This document shows, piece by piece, positions 1-10,682 of a DNA stretch of 64,000 nucleotides; the stretch's first letter is position 1; every line of letters starts with the position of its first letter. The stretch covers positions 434,001-498,000 of the forward strand of contig JAGKQI010000026.1 of assembly GCA_018806915.1 (NCBI GenBank). Reading direction: 5' to 3'. The DNA is from Phytophthora colocasiae. Lineage: Eukaryota; Oomycota; Peronosporomycetes; Peronosporales; Peronosporaceae. Made by a program: the position numbers and the translations under genes. The notes beneath the pieces are model-generated. The model was not told the origin of the DNA. It saw only the letters and a list, made by a program, of their open reading frames with translations, and ran no database searches.

Positions 1-1004
1 TGTTGGCCTCCTGGAGCTCAGGAGCGACTGTGATTGCAGCAACGTCGACGGATCCACTTGAGCTGCTGGAGCTTTGTTTACCGTACTTAGCGTTGAAGAC
101 GTCGTCTGGAAGCACGCAGAGCAGCGTGTCCTGCACGTAGCGATACAGTGCGTCACTGTCGGAGCACGTCAGACTTGTGGTTATTGAGACGTTGAACGTT
201 TGCAGACTAGCGAAACTCGTGGCATCTGACTGCCGGACCTCGAACTCGACCAGCTTCACGCTTGACGTGATGGTCATCGCCTTTAAAGAGCTCGGGAAGA
301 TGACGCCGCCGATACTTGCGATGGGGTTATTTGAGAGATTTAGCGTCACGACCGAGTCTGGGAAGGAGAAATTGTGTAAACTTGATAGTTTGCCATTTGC
401 TGCAGACCTGCAAACCACAAGAACGATTTTGTAGTCATTAGATGAGGTCCAGCAATCGACAGTTCTGATACTTACAACTTCGTGAGGCCACTAGGAAATG
501 AGAAGTTTTGAAAAGAGGAAAAGGAGTTTTTGGACAGGTCACTGAATCAACAGGTAAGTTACTCGTCAGTAAGTTTGATAAGTCTAAGACTGCAGCATCG
601 AACGTACAGCGTCTTAACAGTTGATGGGATAGAAACATTCTGCAGTGATGAAAGACTGTTGTTCTTGAGGTTTCTGTAATGAAGAAACAGCATCAGTGAC
701 AAAACCTTATTCCCAACAACAATCTACCTACGTACAGCTGCATGACGGAAGGTAAACTCTTCACGTAGACGATTTTATTGTTGCTTAAGTCCAACTGCGT
801 GGTTCCATCGCTGGTAGTGATCACCCTCACGACTTTGGAGCTGCAGTCTACAAAGTCGATCTGTGCCGCAGCGAACGTAGTCGACGCGGTGTAGTTCGAC
901 ACCGTTGGAGCAGTAATAGAGCACGCTGTAGCAGCTTCAGCCAGACTGAAAACACTACCAGCAGCAATACCAGCCATGCACATCACCCATACTGCTCGCT
1001 TCAT
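1..1004 (-). CDS. LRR membrane protein, copy A (3' end outside window)
   Basis: The ATG at 1004 opens a signal peptide (MKRAVWVMCMAGIAAGSVFS, then LAEA) followed by a mature N-terminus starting near ACSITAP. Leucine-rich-repeat segments follow (LDLSNNKIVYVKSL; later LNLSNNPIASI). The coding sequence is interrupted by about two short introns, roughly 430-480 and 675-745 with GT-AG-like borders on the minus strand; exact junctions are uncertain. The last exon continues past position 1; copy B shows that the missing end encodes a transmembrane segment and a short basic, glutamine-rich tail. It starts only about 100 bp after the CRN-A stop. Ligand and function are unknown. A relation to the ectodomain of oomycete receptor-like kinases is possible, but no kinase domain is present in the complete copy. 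This is the copy with the best signal peptide. Confidence 0.7.
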
Positions 1005-1105
1005 TGTGGACTTAATTTTAGGCGACTCCAGTAGCCGACCACTTGACTTGGTTTGAATAAGTACGACATCGTTTTGGAACCGGTTCGGAACCTCGGATGA
1101 ATTGA

Positions 1106-3140
1106 CTACCGCACACGGCACTTGACCGAGGAGCTCTTGACTTCCTTATCCTCTCCCAGGAATTGAAGTGAAAATTGATCACAGGAATCGGCAAACCGAA
1201 CATGAACGATCTGAACACGCCGATACTGCGGAAATTGATACACTTCGTCCAACGTGTGCCCAATGGGAACGAAGTTGACAACGAGCATCCGGTCGACTTT
1301 GAACTGTCGTCTGTACTTGTCTGCTTGTTCTGCGGCAGCTTCGATCTCTGATTCCCGTAATTGATTTGACTTCAACTCGTACGCGACTCGGACACCATTG
1401 GTGATTAGAATATCGGCTCTCCTTCGGCTGCCTGGAGTGTTTACTTCAGCATAAATACCCCTGGTCAGTGGTCCCTTCTTCAAGATATCCCGAAATGTCG
1501 AGTACAGCTCGTGATGAAATACAAACTCACTGAGTGCTTGTCGATTCCTCACAAGATGATTCGAAATAGTTTTGGGGTACACTTGACCAAGCGCAACAGA
1601 CAAGAGCACCACTGGGTCATCGGTATTAGCAGCTTGATGAATTTCCCGCTCTGGGAGGGCTTCGACACAAACTCGACACATCATCTCAGATACAATGGCC
1701 AATTCACCACTGCTTCCTTGAACCACAATCCCCATTCTCAATAATGGGTCAACGAGTCGCCTTTGCTGATCGCCCCTGACTGCAATGCCACAGTACCCCT
1801 CGACAGTGCTAGCCGTCAAACTCCCATTGTCTTCAAGTATGTATTTGAGTGCCTCCCACTCCAACTCAGTCAAGCTGCGCAGATCGCCTTGTATGCGGTG
1901 ATAGGTGTTGTTGTACTGCGTCAAGTACCCGGAAAATGCTCCCATTTTGAACCACGGTTCCCATTCTTGCCACTCCAGAGTCCACTTGTCGTGGTCAACC
2001 GTAAATCGAATCAATGATCCAAATACACCGGGCGCTCCACTGGAATACTTCATAATCCCACATTGAAGCGACTGAGGAAACGAATAGCGTGGCTCAATAA
2101 GCTTGAAAAATGCACTCATTTGTTCCACTGAAAATGGCACCATCTTGATCATATTGCCAACGTTGAAAGGGCTTGTCTTGTCCCCACGAAAAATTTCGTG
2201 ATGGTGCACCAATTCATGACTTCCGATCCCAAGAAAACCACGGAAATACGGTGCTGCTTTCCACTTTCGAAGTGCCAGCAGAAACTTGATAGCCAACTCT
2301 TTGTTGGAAAAGAGATGATCCATTCCATCCACAACCAGGCACAACTGCTTCCGGTCTTGAGTAGCGCAATCCTCCACCAACTGCATAAACGAATTATAAT
2401 CGCAGCCCGCATTTCGATTATCAACGCACCTCCCTAATCGATTCCAGAACGTCCCCTCTGCAGCCACATCCGATTCATGCATTTCAAAAAAGACGCACTT
2501 GACATCCGCAACACTGGAATCACTGGCAATCCAGTCCATGATGCGATACGCAATTGTCGTTTTCCCAAATTGACGGGGACCGTACAACAGGAACAATGGA
2601 TGACCGATAGCCTCTTTTCTTGATAATCCTTCCTTGATCTGTCGAAAGGCGTCTATTGTATCGAACGGAACAGCGCACTCATCCCGGTGCAATGGTCCTG
2701 TGAATGGGATGCGATTTCCCTCCACTCTTCGCTTCTTGTTCGGTGATTCCCTTGCCTTTCCATCACCAACCTGCAGTGGTGGGAGTTCCACCAGTACGTG
2801 AATCTCCTTGCGACCAGGCTGAAAATTCTTCCCAAAGTAGTTTTCGTCGAGTTTCCACGACGGACGCATCTCCTCATAATCACTGTCCTCTTGTCGTCCT
2901 TGTTTCAAAAAAGGCTTGAGTGTGGGGTCGCTCTTGAGCCACACGGTTTCCCTTCCTTCCGCGCCAAGTACAGCGTCAAGTCAACTTGCGTGCAAAGGAT
3001 AACGCGTGCTGTATCGGCTTCTTCGCGAAGATGCCAGCGATCTTCTTCTGAAGCGCCTCCACATCATCATTGCTCTTGATCTCGACGGAGAAAACGCTCC
3101 CTTCGCCGTACACCGCGCACTCCAGCTCGACTTCCACCAT
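1106..3140 (-). pseudogene. Crinkler (CRN) ATPase-nuclease, copy A, header frame broken
   Basis: ATG at 3140 opens a ubiquitin-like CRN header (MVEVELECAVYGEGSVFSVE) that meets a stop after 54 codons. The rest is open from 2944 to 1106 (612 aa): DWL-like segment (WLKSDPTLKPFLKQG), the LVELPP motif, a P-loop ATPase with Walker A GPRQFGKTT and Walker B-like LCLVVDGMD, a helical region, and a C-terminal PD-(D/E)XK nuclease fold (AEVN, RADILI, AYELK). In CRN proteins this ATPase-nuclease pair is known as one of the standard C-terminal payloads delivered to host nuclei. Between header and DWL segment I see an extra C, a duplicated TTGAC and a further indel around 2945-2960, so header and body are in different frames. 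No intron of normal size fits the gap. Either a pseudogene or a body expressed from a later start. Confidence 0.8.
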
Positions 3141-3626
3141 CTTCTCCTTTCAGAGTAGACTCGTCTGTGGAGCAACCGCTACACAAGGCGTGTACTGTAG
3201 CTCTACTCGTCGTTAAACTTCACTCAAACTTATAATCGCTACAGACTTGTTGTATTTAGATAACTTTGAGAGTAGATAGCTAGGAATGGCCCTTTGCGCG
3301 GATCCGTGCAAAGCTACCACACTCCACGCAGAGCGAGCTCAGTGCTAAAACTAGGTAGATATATTGAGAACCGATTGAAGCAGCTTGTGACGCGTTTGCA
3401 GGGCACTGCCTCGCGTGCGCACAAGGGCTGGATACCTGCTTAAGCTGATGCGTGGAAGGGGCTGCCACGTTATCGAATGCGCGGATCCGACTGAGAAGCA
3501 ACACACATCGCCCATTTTTAGCCAATCCGATCACAGAGGAGGGGGACGCTTTGACTACCGTATCATCTAGAACTAAGTACGATCTGTGACGTGTGCGAAT
3601 TCTCACACGTCGCAGACGTTGCTTTT
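3141..3626. other. CRN-A upstream / LRR-B downstream spacer
   Basis: About 485 bp between the LRR-B stop and the CRN-A ATG. It is repeated almost exactly at 7032-7515. It should hold the CRN promoter, but I see no convincing initiator-FPR pair and no gene. Confidence 0.5.
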
Positions 3627-4879
3627 TCAGAGATCCCAGTATGTGATGTTGGGGTCACGCTGTGAGTCGTTCTTCACTGGCAGGATTGTAGGTTGTACGA
3701 CAGGAGGCAATTGCTGTTGCTGCTGCTGCTGCTTCTTCTTCTTGAGGTTTTGGTACTTTTTCTTCTGGTAGCGCTCGTACAGTGTGCGTGGCGCTAGAGT
3801 GCACAAGAGCCCGACACAGGCCAATGACAGCGAGACGGCTGCGAAAACCAGGTACTTGGAGCGGCGTGTATTGTTGGCCTCCTGGAGCTCAGGAGCGACT
3901 GTGATTGCAGCAAAGTCGACGGATCCACTTGAGCTGCTGGAGTTTTGTTTACCGTACTTAGCGTTGAAGACGTCGTCTGGAAGCACGCAGAGCAGCGTGT
4001 CCTGCACGTAGCGATACAGTGCGCCACTGTCGGAGCACATCAGACTTGTGGTTATTGAGACGTTGAACGTTTGCAGACTAGCGAAACTCGTGGCATCTGA
4101 CTGCCGAACCTCGAACTCGACAAGTTTCACGCTTGACGTGATGGTCATCGCCTTTAAAGAGCTCGGGAAGATGACGCCGCCGATACTTGCGATGGGGTTA
4201 TTTGAGAGATTTAGCGTCACAACGGAGTCTGGGAAGGAGAAATTGTGTAAACTTGATAGTTTGCCATTTGCTGCAGACCTGCAAACCACAAGAACGATTT
4301 TGTAGTCATTAGATGAGGTCCAGCAATCGACAGTTCTGGTACTTACAACTTCGTGAGGCCACTAGGAAATGAGAAGTTTTGAAAAGAGGAAAAGGAGTTT
4401 TTGGACAGGTCACTGAATCAACAGGTAAGTTACTCGTCAGTAAGTTTGATAAGTCTAAGACTGCAGCATCACCGAACGTACAGCGTCTTAACAGTTGATG
4501 GGATAGAAACATTCTGCAGTGATGAAAGACTGTTGTTCTTGAGGTTTCTGTAATGAAGAAACAGCATCAGTGACAAAACCTTATTCCCAACAACAACCTA
4601 CCTACGTACAGCTGCATGACGGAAGGTAAACTCTTCACGTAGACGATTTTATTGTTGCTTAAGTCCAACTGCGTGGTTCCATCGCTGGTAGTGATCACCC
4701 TCACGACTTTGGAGCTGCAGTCTACAAAGTCGATCTGTGCCGCAGCGAACGTATTCGACGCGGTGTAGTTCGACACCGTTGGAGCAGTAATCGAGCACGC
4801 TGTAGCAGCTTCAGCCAGACTGGAAAACGCCATCAGCAGCAATACCAGCCATGCACATCACCCATACTGCTCGCTTCAT
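3627..4879 (-). CDS. LRR membrane protein, copy B (signal peptide frameshifted)
   Basis: Complete copy of the LRR gene. The last exon (about 4278-3627) encodes repeats (LSSLHNFSF, LNLSNNPIASI), a cysteine-containing flank (SLMCSDSGALY), a single transmembrane helix (KYLVFAAVSLSLACVGLLC) and a short cytoplasmic tail of lysines, glutamines and prolines ending in ITYWDL. The first exon (to about 4610) holds ACSITAPTVSNYT and LDLSNNKIVYVKSL. Two introns are likely, near 4279-4340 and 4545-4610. The ATG at 4879 aligns with copy A, but indels in the signal peptide (GCTGATGGCG region, 4820-4835) shift the frame into a stop; a short hydrophobic start at an internal ATG (MAFSSLAEAA) stays in frame. 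The encoded tail has a CAG/AAG microsatellite that differs from copy C. Confidence 0.65.
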
Positions 4880-5003
4880 TGTGGACTTAATTTTAGGCGA
4901 CTGATGAGCGCTTCAGTAGCCGACCACTTGACTTGGTTTGAAATGAGTACGACATCGTTTTGGAACCGGTCGGAACTCGGAACCTCGGAACTCAATGAAT
5001 TAG

Positions 5004-7031
5004 CTACCGCACACGGCACTTGACCGGGAAGCTCTTGACTTTCTTATCCTCTCCCAGGAATTGAACTGAAAATTGATCACAGGAATCGGCAAACCGAACA
5101 TGAACGATCTCAACACGCCGAAACCGCGTGAATTGATACACTTCGTCCAACGTGTGCCCAATGGGAACGAAGTTGACAACGAGCATCCGGTCGACGTTGA
5201 ACTGTCGTCTGTACTTGTCTGCTTGTTCTGCGGCAGCTTCGATCTCTGATTCCCGTAATTGATTTGACTTCAACTCGTACGCGACTCGGACACCATTGGT
5301 GATTAGAATATCGGCTCTCCTTCGGCTGCCTGGAGTGTTTACTTCAGCATAAATACCCCTGGTCAGTGGTCCCTTCTTCAAGATATCCCGAATTGTCGAG
5401 TACAGCTCGTGATGAAATGCCGACTCACTGAGTGCTTGTCGATTCCTCACAAGATGATTCGAAATGGTTTTGGGGTGCACTTGACCAAGCGCAACAGACA
5501 AAGAGCACCACTGGGTCATCGGTATTAGCAGCTTGATGAATTTCCCGCTCTGGGAGGGCTTCGACACAAACTCGACACATCATCTCAGATACAATGGCCA
5601 ATTCACCACTGCTTCCTTGAACCACAATCCCCATTCTCAATAATGGGTCAACGAGTCGCCTTTGCTGATCGCCCCTGACTGCAATGCCACAGTACCCCTC
5701 GACAGTGCTAGCCGTCAAACTCCCATTGTCTTCAAGTATGTATTTGAGTGCCTCCCACTCCAACTCAGTCAAGCTGCGCAGATCGCCTTGTATGCGGTGA
5801 TAGGTGCTGTTGTACTGCGTCAAGTACACGGAAAATGCTCCCATTTTGAACCACGGTTCCCATTCTTGCCACTCCAGAGTCCACTTGTCGTGGTCAACCG
5901 TAAATCGAATCAATGATCCAAATACACCGGGCGCTCCACTGGAATACTTCATAATCCCACATTGAAGCGACTGAGGAAACGAATAGCGTGGCTCAATAAG
6001 CTTGAAAAATGCACTCATTTGTTCCACTGAAAATGGCACCATCTTGATCATGTTGCCAACGTTGAAAGGGCTTGTCTTGTCGTCCCCACGAAAAATTTCG
6101 TGATGGTGCACCAATTCATGACTTCCGATCCCAAGAAAACCACGGAAATACGGTGCTGCTTTCCACTTTCGAAGTGCCAGCAGAAACTTGATAGCCAACT
6201 CTTTGTTGGAAAAGAGATGATCCATTCCATCCACAACCAGGCACAACTGCTTCCGGTCTTGAGTAGCGCAATCCTCCACCAACTGCATAAACGAATTATA
6301 ATCGCAGCCCGCATTTCGATTATCAACGCACCTCCCTAATCGATTCCAGAACGTCCCCTCTGCAGCCACATCCGATTCATGCATTTCAAAAAAGACGCAC
6401 TTGACATCCGCAACACTGGAATCACTGGCAATCCAGTCCATGATGCGATACGCAATTGTCGTTTTCCCAAATTGACGGGGACCGTACAACAGGAACAATG
6501 GATGACCGATAGCCTCTTTTCTTGATAATCCTTCCTTGATCTGTCGAAAGGCGTCTATTGTATCGAACGGAACAGCGCACTCATCCCGGTGCAATGGTCC
6601 TGTGAATGGGATGCGATTTCCCTCCACTCTTCGCTTCTTGTTCGGTGATTCCCTTGCCTTTCCATCACCAACCTGCAGTGGTGGGAGTTCCACCAGTATG
6701 TGAATCTCCTTGCGACCAGGCTTAAAGTTCGCGCCAAGGTAGTCTTCTTCGTCGAGAGTCCAGTCGGGAATCATCTCCGCATAATCACTGTCCTCTTGTC
6801 GTCCTTGTTTCAAAAAAGGCTTGAGTGTGGGGTCGCTCTTGAGCCACGCGCCGTCCTTCCGCGCCACGTACAGCGTCAACAACCGTGAAGGAACAGCTCG
6901 CTGTATCGCTTCTTCGCGAAGATGCCAGCGATCTTCTTCTGAAGCGCCTCCACATCATCATTGCTCTTGATCTCGACGGAGAAAACGCTCCCTTCGCCGT
7001 ACACCGCGCACTCCAGCTCGACTTCCGCCAT
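5004..7031 (-). pseudogene. Crinkler (CRN) ATPase-nuclease, copy B, two frame breaks
   Basis: Header from ATG at 7031 (MAEVELECAVYGEGS) runs into a stop at a GGTTGTTGAC stretch near 6885, and the body continues in another frame from about 6882 (LTLYVARKDGAWLKSDPT, LVELPP, Walker A GPRQFGKTT). A single extra A at about 5511 (caacagacaaagagc versus caacagacaagagc in copy A) shifts the frame again and separates the ATPase (6882-5425) from the PD-(D/E)XK nuclease part (5567-5004, with RADILI and AYELK). The nuclease part is otherwise intact. Stop at 5004 is 125 bp before the LRR-B ATG. Very likely a recent pseudogene; alternatively the A run is a sequencing error, which would leave only the header break shared in kind with copy A. 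Confidence 0.85.
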
Positions 7032-7515
7032 CTTCTCCTTTCAGAGTAGACTCGTCTGTGGAGCAACCGCTACACAAGGCGTGTACTGTAGCTCTACTCG
7101 TCGTTAAACTTCACTCAAACTTATAATCGCTACAGACTTGTTGTATTTAGATAACTTTGAGAGTAGATAGCTAGGAATGGCCCTTTGCGCGGATCCGTGC
7201 AAAGCTACCACACTCCACGCAGAGCGAGCTCAGTGCTAAAACTAGGTAGATATATTGAGAACCGATTGAAGCAGCTTGTGACGCGTTTGCAGGGCACTGC
7301 CTCGCGTGCGCACAAGGGCTGGATACCTGCTTAAGCTGATGCGTGGAAGGGGCTGCCACGTTATCGAATGCGCGGATCCGACTGAGAAGCAACACACATC
7401 GCCCATTTTTAGCCAATCCGATCACGGGACGCTTTGACTACCGTATCCTATACTGGTAGAACTAAGTGCGATCTGTGACGTGTGAAAATTCTCACACGTC
7501 GCAGACGTTGCTTTT
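7032..7515. other. CRN-B upstream / LRR-C downstream spacer
   Basis: Duplicate of 3141-3626 with a few small indels near 7425-7460. No gene seen. Confidence 0.5.
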
Positions 7516-8317
7516 TCAGAGATCCCAGTATGTGACGTTGGGGTCACGCTGTGAGTCGTTCTTCACTGGCAGGATTGTAGGTTGTACGACAGGAGGCAAT
7601 TGATGTTGCTGTTGCTGTTGCTGCTGCTTCTTCTTGAGGTTTTGGTACTTTTTCTTCTGGTAGCGCTCGTACAGTGTGCGTGGTGCTAGAGTGCACAAGA
7701 GCCCGACACAGACCAATGACAGCGAGACGGCTGCGAAAACAAGATACTTGGAGCGGCGTGTATTGTTGGCCTCCTGGAGCTCAGGAGCGACTGTGATTAC
7801 AGCAACGTCGACGGATCCACTTGAGCTGCTGGAGCTTTGTTTACCGTACTTAGCGTTGAAGACGTCGTCTGGAAGCACGCAGAGCAGCGTGTCCTGCACG
7901 TAGCGATACAGTGCGTCACTGTCGTAGCACATCAGACTTGTGGTTATTGAGACGTTGAACGTTTGCAGACTAGCGAAACTCGTGGCATCTGACTGCCGGA
8001 CCTCGAACTCGACCAGCTTCACGCTTGACGTGATGGTCATCGCCTTTAAAGAGCTCGGGAAGATGACGCCGCCGATACTTGCGATGGGGTTATTTGAGAG
8101 ATTTAGCGTCATGACGGAGTCTGAGAAGGAGAAATTGTGTAAACTTGATAGTTTGCCATTTGCTGCAGACCTGCAAACCACAAGAACGATTTTGTAGTCA
8201 TTAGATGAGGTCCAGCAATCGACAGTTCTGGTAGTGATCACCCTCACGACTTTAGAGCTGCAGTCTACAAAGTCGATCTGTGCCGCAGCGAACGTAGTCG
8301 ACGCGGTGTAGTTCGAC
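7516..8317 (-). pseudogene. LRR membrane protein, copy C, 5'-truncated with internal deletion
   Basis: The 3' half matches copy B: repeats, transmembrane helix and tail with a run of glutamines broken by a histidine. Two losses mark it. First, about 349 bp corresponding to copy B 4341-4689 are missing, joined exactly at a CTGGT shared by both ends, which removes the middle repeats and both introns. Second, the sequence ends at about 8317, so signal peptide and start are gone. A frame of 272 codons stays open on the minus strand, starting inside unrelated sequence, but has no secretion signal, so normal function is unlikely. Confidence 0.85.
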
Positions 8318-8372
8318 GTTTGTGTCCACCACATCAGCTATTGTTTACGCACATCCCAATCAACGGCTGAAG

Positions 8373-9607
8373 ATGACCTTGGCGGCGGCGCTGACGCAGG
8401 CGCTGGACGTGTCGTTCCCGCGCGTGTCCTTCACGATGGCGTACGGGTCTGGCGTGTTCCAGCAGAAGAACCACGACGCCAGCGCCTCCATGGTGGACTT
8501 GGTCTTCGCCGTCGACGACCCGCAGGCCTGGCACGAGCAGAATATTGCGCGCAATCCGCAGCACTATTCGATTTTGAAGTATCTGGGAGCTGCCAACGTC
8601 GCCGCCTTCCAGGAGAACTTTGGTGCAGGCGTGTATTATAATACCCTGGTATACTTGGTGTTGTGAATTTACTGTTACATGTTGGTGCTTACGAACTGAA
8701 TTGGTGCAGGTTCCACTTACTGGTAAATTGCTCGGGACACGACTCATCAAATATGGCGTTGTGAGCACCCAGACTCTGTGTGACGACCTGTCGGCTTGGA
8801 ACACGCTTTATCTTAGTGGCAGGATGCACAAACCTGTACGTTCGTGATTATGGGAGATGAAAGATGGTATGGATATGCTTAAAACCGCTATTTTTTGGCT
8901 GATGCAGGTCAGCATCCTGACTACAAATGAAGAGATTCAAGCGGCGAGCGCGACAAACCTATCACATGCACTCAATTACGCACTGCTGTGTTTGCCGGAG
9001 AAGTTCTCAGAACACGATCTCTTCATGGTGAGCTTTATTGACGTTGAATTGGTGGGTCATGAGCCTAAACTTTCTCGTTTTCTTTTGAGCAGAAGATCGC
9101 AGGGATCTCGTACCTGGGCGACTTCCGGATGACATTTGGCGAGAACCCAAAGAAAGTGCGCAACATTGTGGACGGTAATCTCAAGGCGTTCCGGGAGCTC
9201 TACCAGCACAAGATTCAGGTAAAGTCTTTGCTGGTTGGGGTGACTTTTGTGTCTGGCTAATGAATTGTTGCTTTTGCTGCACTTAGAACTCCTCCTTTAT
9301 GTCACGTTCGATCTCCGACAGTGACATGCTAGTGGCCAACAGCAACGACCTCAAAGTGCGGCAAAGAATTGTGGAGGCGCTTCCGTCCAATGTGCTCCAG
9401 CGCCTTGCCACCAAATCGCATGCAACCGGCATGTTTGACCCCCAGGCTGTCACTAAGAAGCAGCTGCAGCGCGTGATCGCGTCGATCGTATTCCGCTCAA
9501 GTCGCTCTCAAAGCATCAAGGGTATCGCCACTGCTGGTGGGGTCAAGTCCATCATCTACGTCGCTCAAAAGCTGAAGCGCACGTACTTCAAGAGTTCAAG
9601 ACAATAA
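8373..9607 (+). CDS. TAM41: Mitochondrial phosphatidate cytidylyltransferase (TAM41)
   Basis: Five exons: 8373-8648, 8710-8835, 8908-9027, 9093-9218, 9287-9607; all four introns are phase 0 with GT-AG ends and total 322 aa. TAM41 makes CDP-diacylglycerol from phosphatidic acid and CTP at the inner mitochondrial membrane, the first step of cardiolipin synthesis. Family landmarks: AYGSGVF near residue 24, a nucleotidyltransferase-like acidic patch (SMVDLVFAVDD), WHEQNIARNPQHYS, FGAGVYYNTL, LIKYGVVST, GDFRMTFGEN, RELY and a C-terminal KGIATAGGVKSIIY. Length fits the family. I chose ATG 8373 because the in-frame extension upstream enters LRR-C-derived sequence. No clear mitochondrial presequence is visible, as in several homologues. 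Confidence 0.93.
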
Positions 9608-9689
9608 TGATGAAAGATTGGCTAACGTAACGTGGTGAAGTGGAAAAGCGTATTCAAAGTGGTCTACCGGATCTATTATCAACAATTGC

Positions 9690-10682
9690 TTAGACGGTCA
9701 GCACCTTCTTCAGGTACTCGACACGAGCCTTCGTTTCCTGTGCATATTCTTTGTCTTCACCTTCCAGTGCATCAATCTGCTTCATACGCTGGTTGCACTT
9801 GGCCACGAGATCATACTCCGGCTTTTTGCATGCTGCCATGAAGTCGGGACCGATCATGGCGAACTCCGCCAGTCCCTCCGCCGAGCTCTCACACAAGTCC
9901 ACGTCCTCGTGGGTAATGAATGCCGCAGCTGACTCGATGTAAAAGTTCTTCTGCAGCACCAGATCGGCCGTCGCGCGAGTGTTGCGGATCAGATACCGTA
10001 GGAAGAACAGGGACTTGCGCTGCAGTCGGATGTCCGTTGCGCTCTCGAGGTTCTGACGCAGAATTTCAAGACCCTTGCAGCTTTCACCTAGGAACCTTTG
10101 CTCTGCCGCGGCGTGGTGACGCACCAGACACGAAATGGCCAGCAGCGCCTTCACGCGGCAGGTGACGTCCTTGTCCTCGCGCGCCAAGCTGCACACGACC
10201 TCGAGCAGACCGCTGTCCACGGCTGCGTCCTGACAGAAAGGGTTGTTCTGCACCACGACGGAGCAGACTTCAGCTGCCAGCGCGCGGGACGACGCCTGCG
10301 GGTACTTTTGGATGACGTTGATCATGACGCGCAGGCCGCCCATCTTGACGAAGTTCTGCGCGTTGTCGATCTGGTCGATACGCGTCAGCAGCTCGTCCAG
10401 CAGCGTGTCCTTGTACTGCGCCAGTTCCTCGGGCGATGGCTCACTACCTTCGTCGGCGATGGAGCCGTCCTCTGCGGCGAACACGAGCCGCGGGTCCTCG
10501 CCTTCCAAAATGCGCAGAATGTCCTTGACGCGCTCGTTCTCGTCGATGACGCCTTCGTTCATGACCATCTCCAGGAACCGCCGCTTGTCCTCGGAGATGG
10601 GCGTGGCCTCCGTCGGCGTCGTACCGTCGGTGTGCTTCATCGTCCACTTCATAAGCGCCTGCCACTTTGCCTGGTCCGCCAT
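9690..10682 (-). CDS. Hsp70 nucleotide exchange factor, Fes1/HspBP1-like
   Basis: Single-exon gene of 330 aa from ATG at 10682 (MADQAKWQALMKWTMKHTDG). The N-terminal segment to about residue 60 matches the Fes1 N-terminal domain (WQALMKWTMKHTDG, FLEMVMNEGVIDENERVKDI), followed by armadillo-type helices (GGLRVMINVIQKYPQASSRA, CRVKALLAISCLVRHH, SLFFLRYLIRNTRA, LCESSAEGLAEF). Proteins of this family bind the Hsp70 ATPase lobe in the cytosol and trigger ADP release. The frame is open further upstream to 10802, but the motif order and the Met before the Fes1 domain favour 10682. It converges with TAM41, 82 bp apart. Confidence 0.9.
   Translation of the reverse strand: MADQAKWQALMKWTMKHTDGTTPTEATPISEDKRRFLEMVMNEGVIDENERVKDILRILEGEDPRLVFAAEDGSIADEGSEPSPEELAQYKDTLLDELLTRIDQIDNAQNFVKMGGLRVMINVIQKYPQASSRALAAEVCSVVVQNNPFCQDAAVDSGLLEVVCSLAREDKDVTCRVKALLAISCLVRHHAAAEQRFLGESCKGLEILRQNLESATDIRLQRKSLFFLRYLIRNTRATADLVLQKNFYIESAAAFITHEDVDLCESSAEGLAEFAMIGPDFMAACKKPEYDLVAKCNQRMKQIDALEGEDKEYAQETKARVEYLKKVLTV

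Larger units (their letters stand above)
1..8317 (-). repeat. Tandem array of a ~3.88 kb CRN + LRR unit
   Basis: Positions 1, 3872 and 7764 start the same sequence; the offset is 3871 bp between the first two copies and 3892 bp between the next two. Each unit carries a CRN gene followed closely by an LRR membrane-protein gene on the same strand. The third LRR copy stops abruptly near 8317, where its sequence is replaced by the 5' flank of TAM41, which marks the array edge. The left edge is outside the window. Copies are nearly identical over long stretches but differ by small indels that change frames. Confidence 0.95.

Noticed and set aside
8334..8804. 156-aa minus-strand frame over TAM41 exon 1
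   Set aside because: Shadow; exon structure of TAM41 explains the region.
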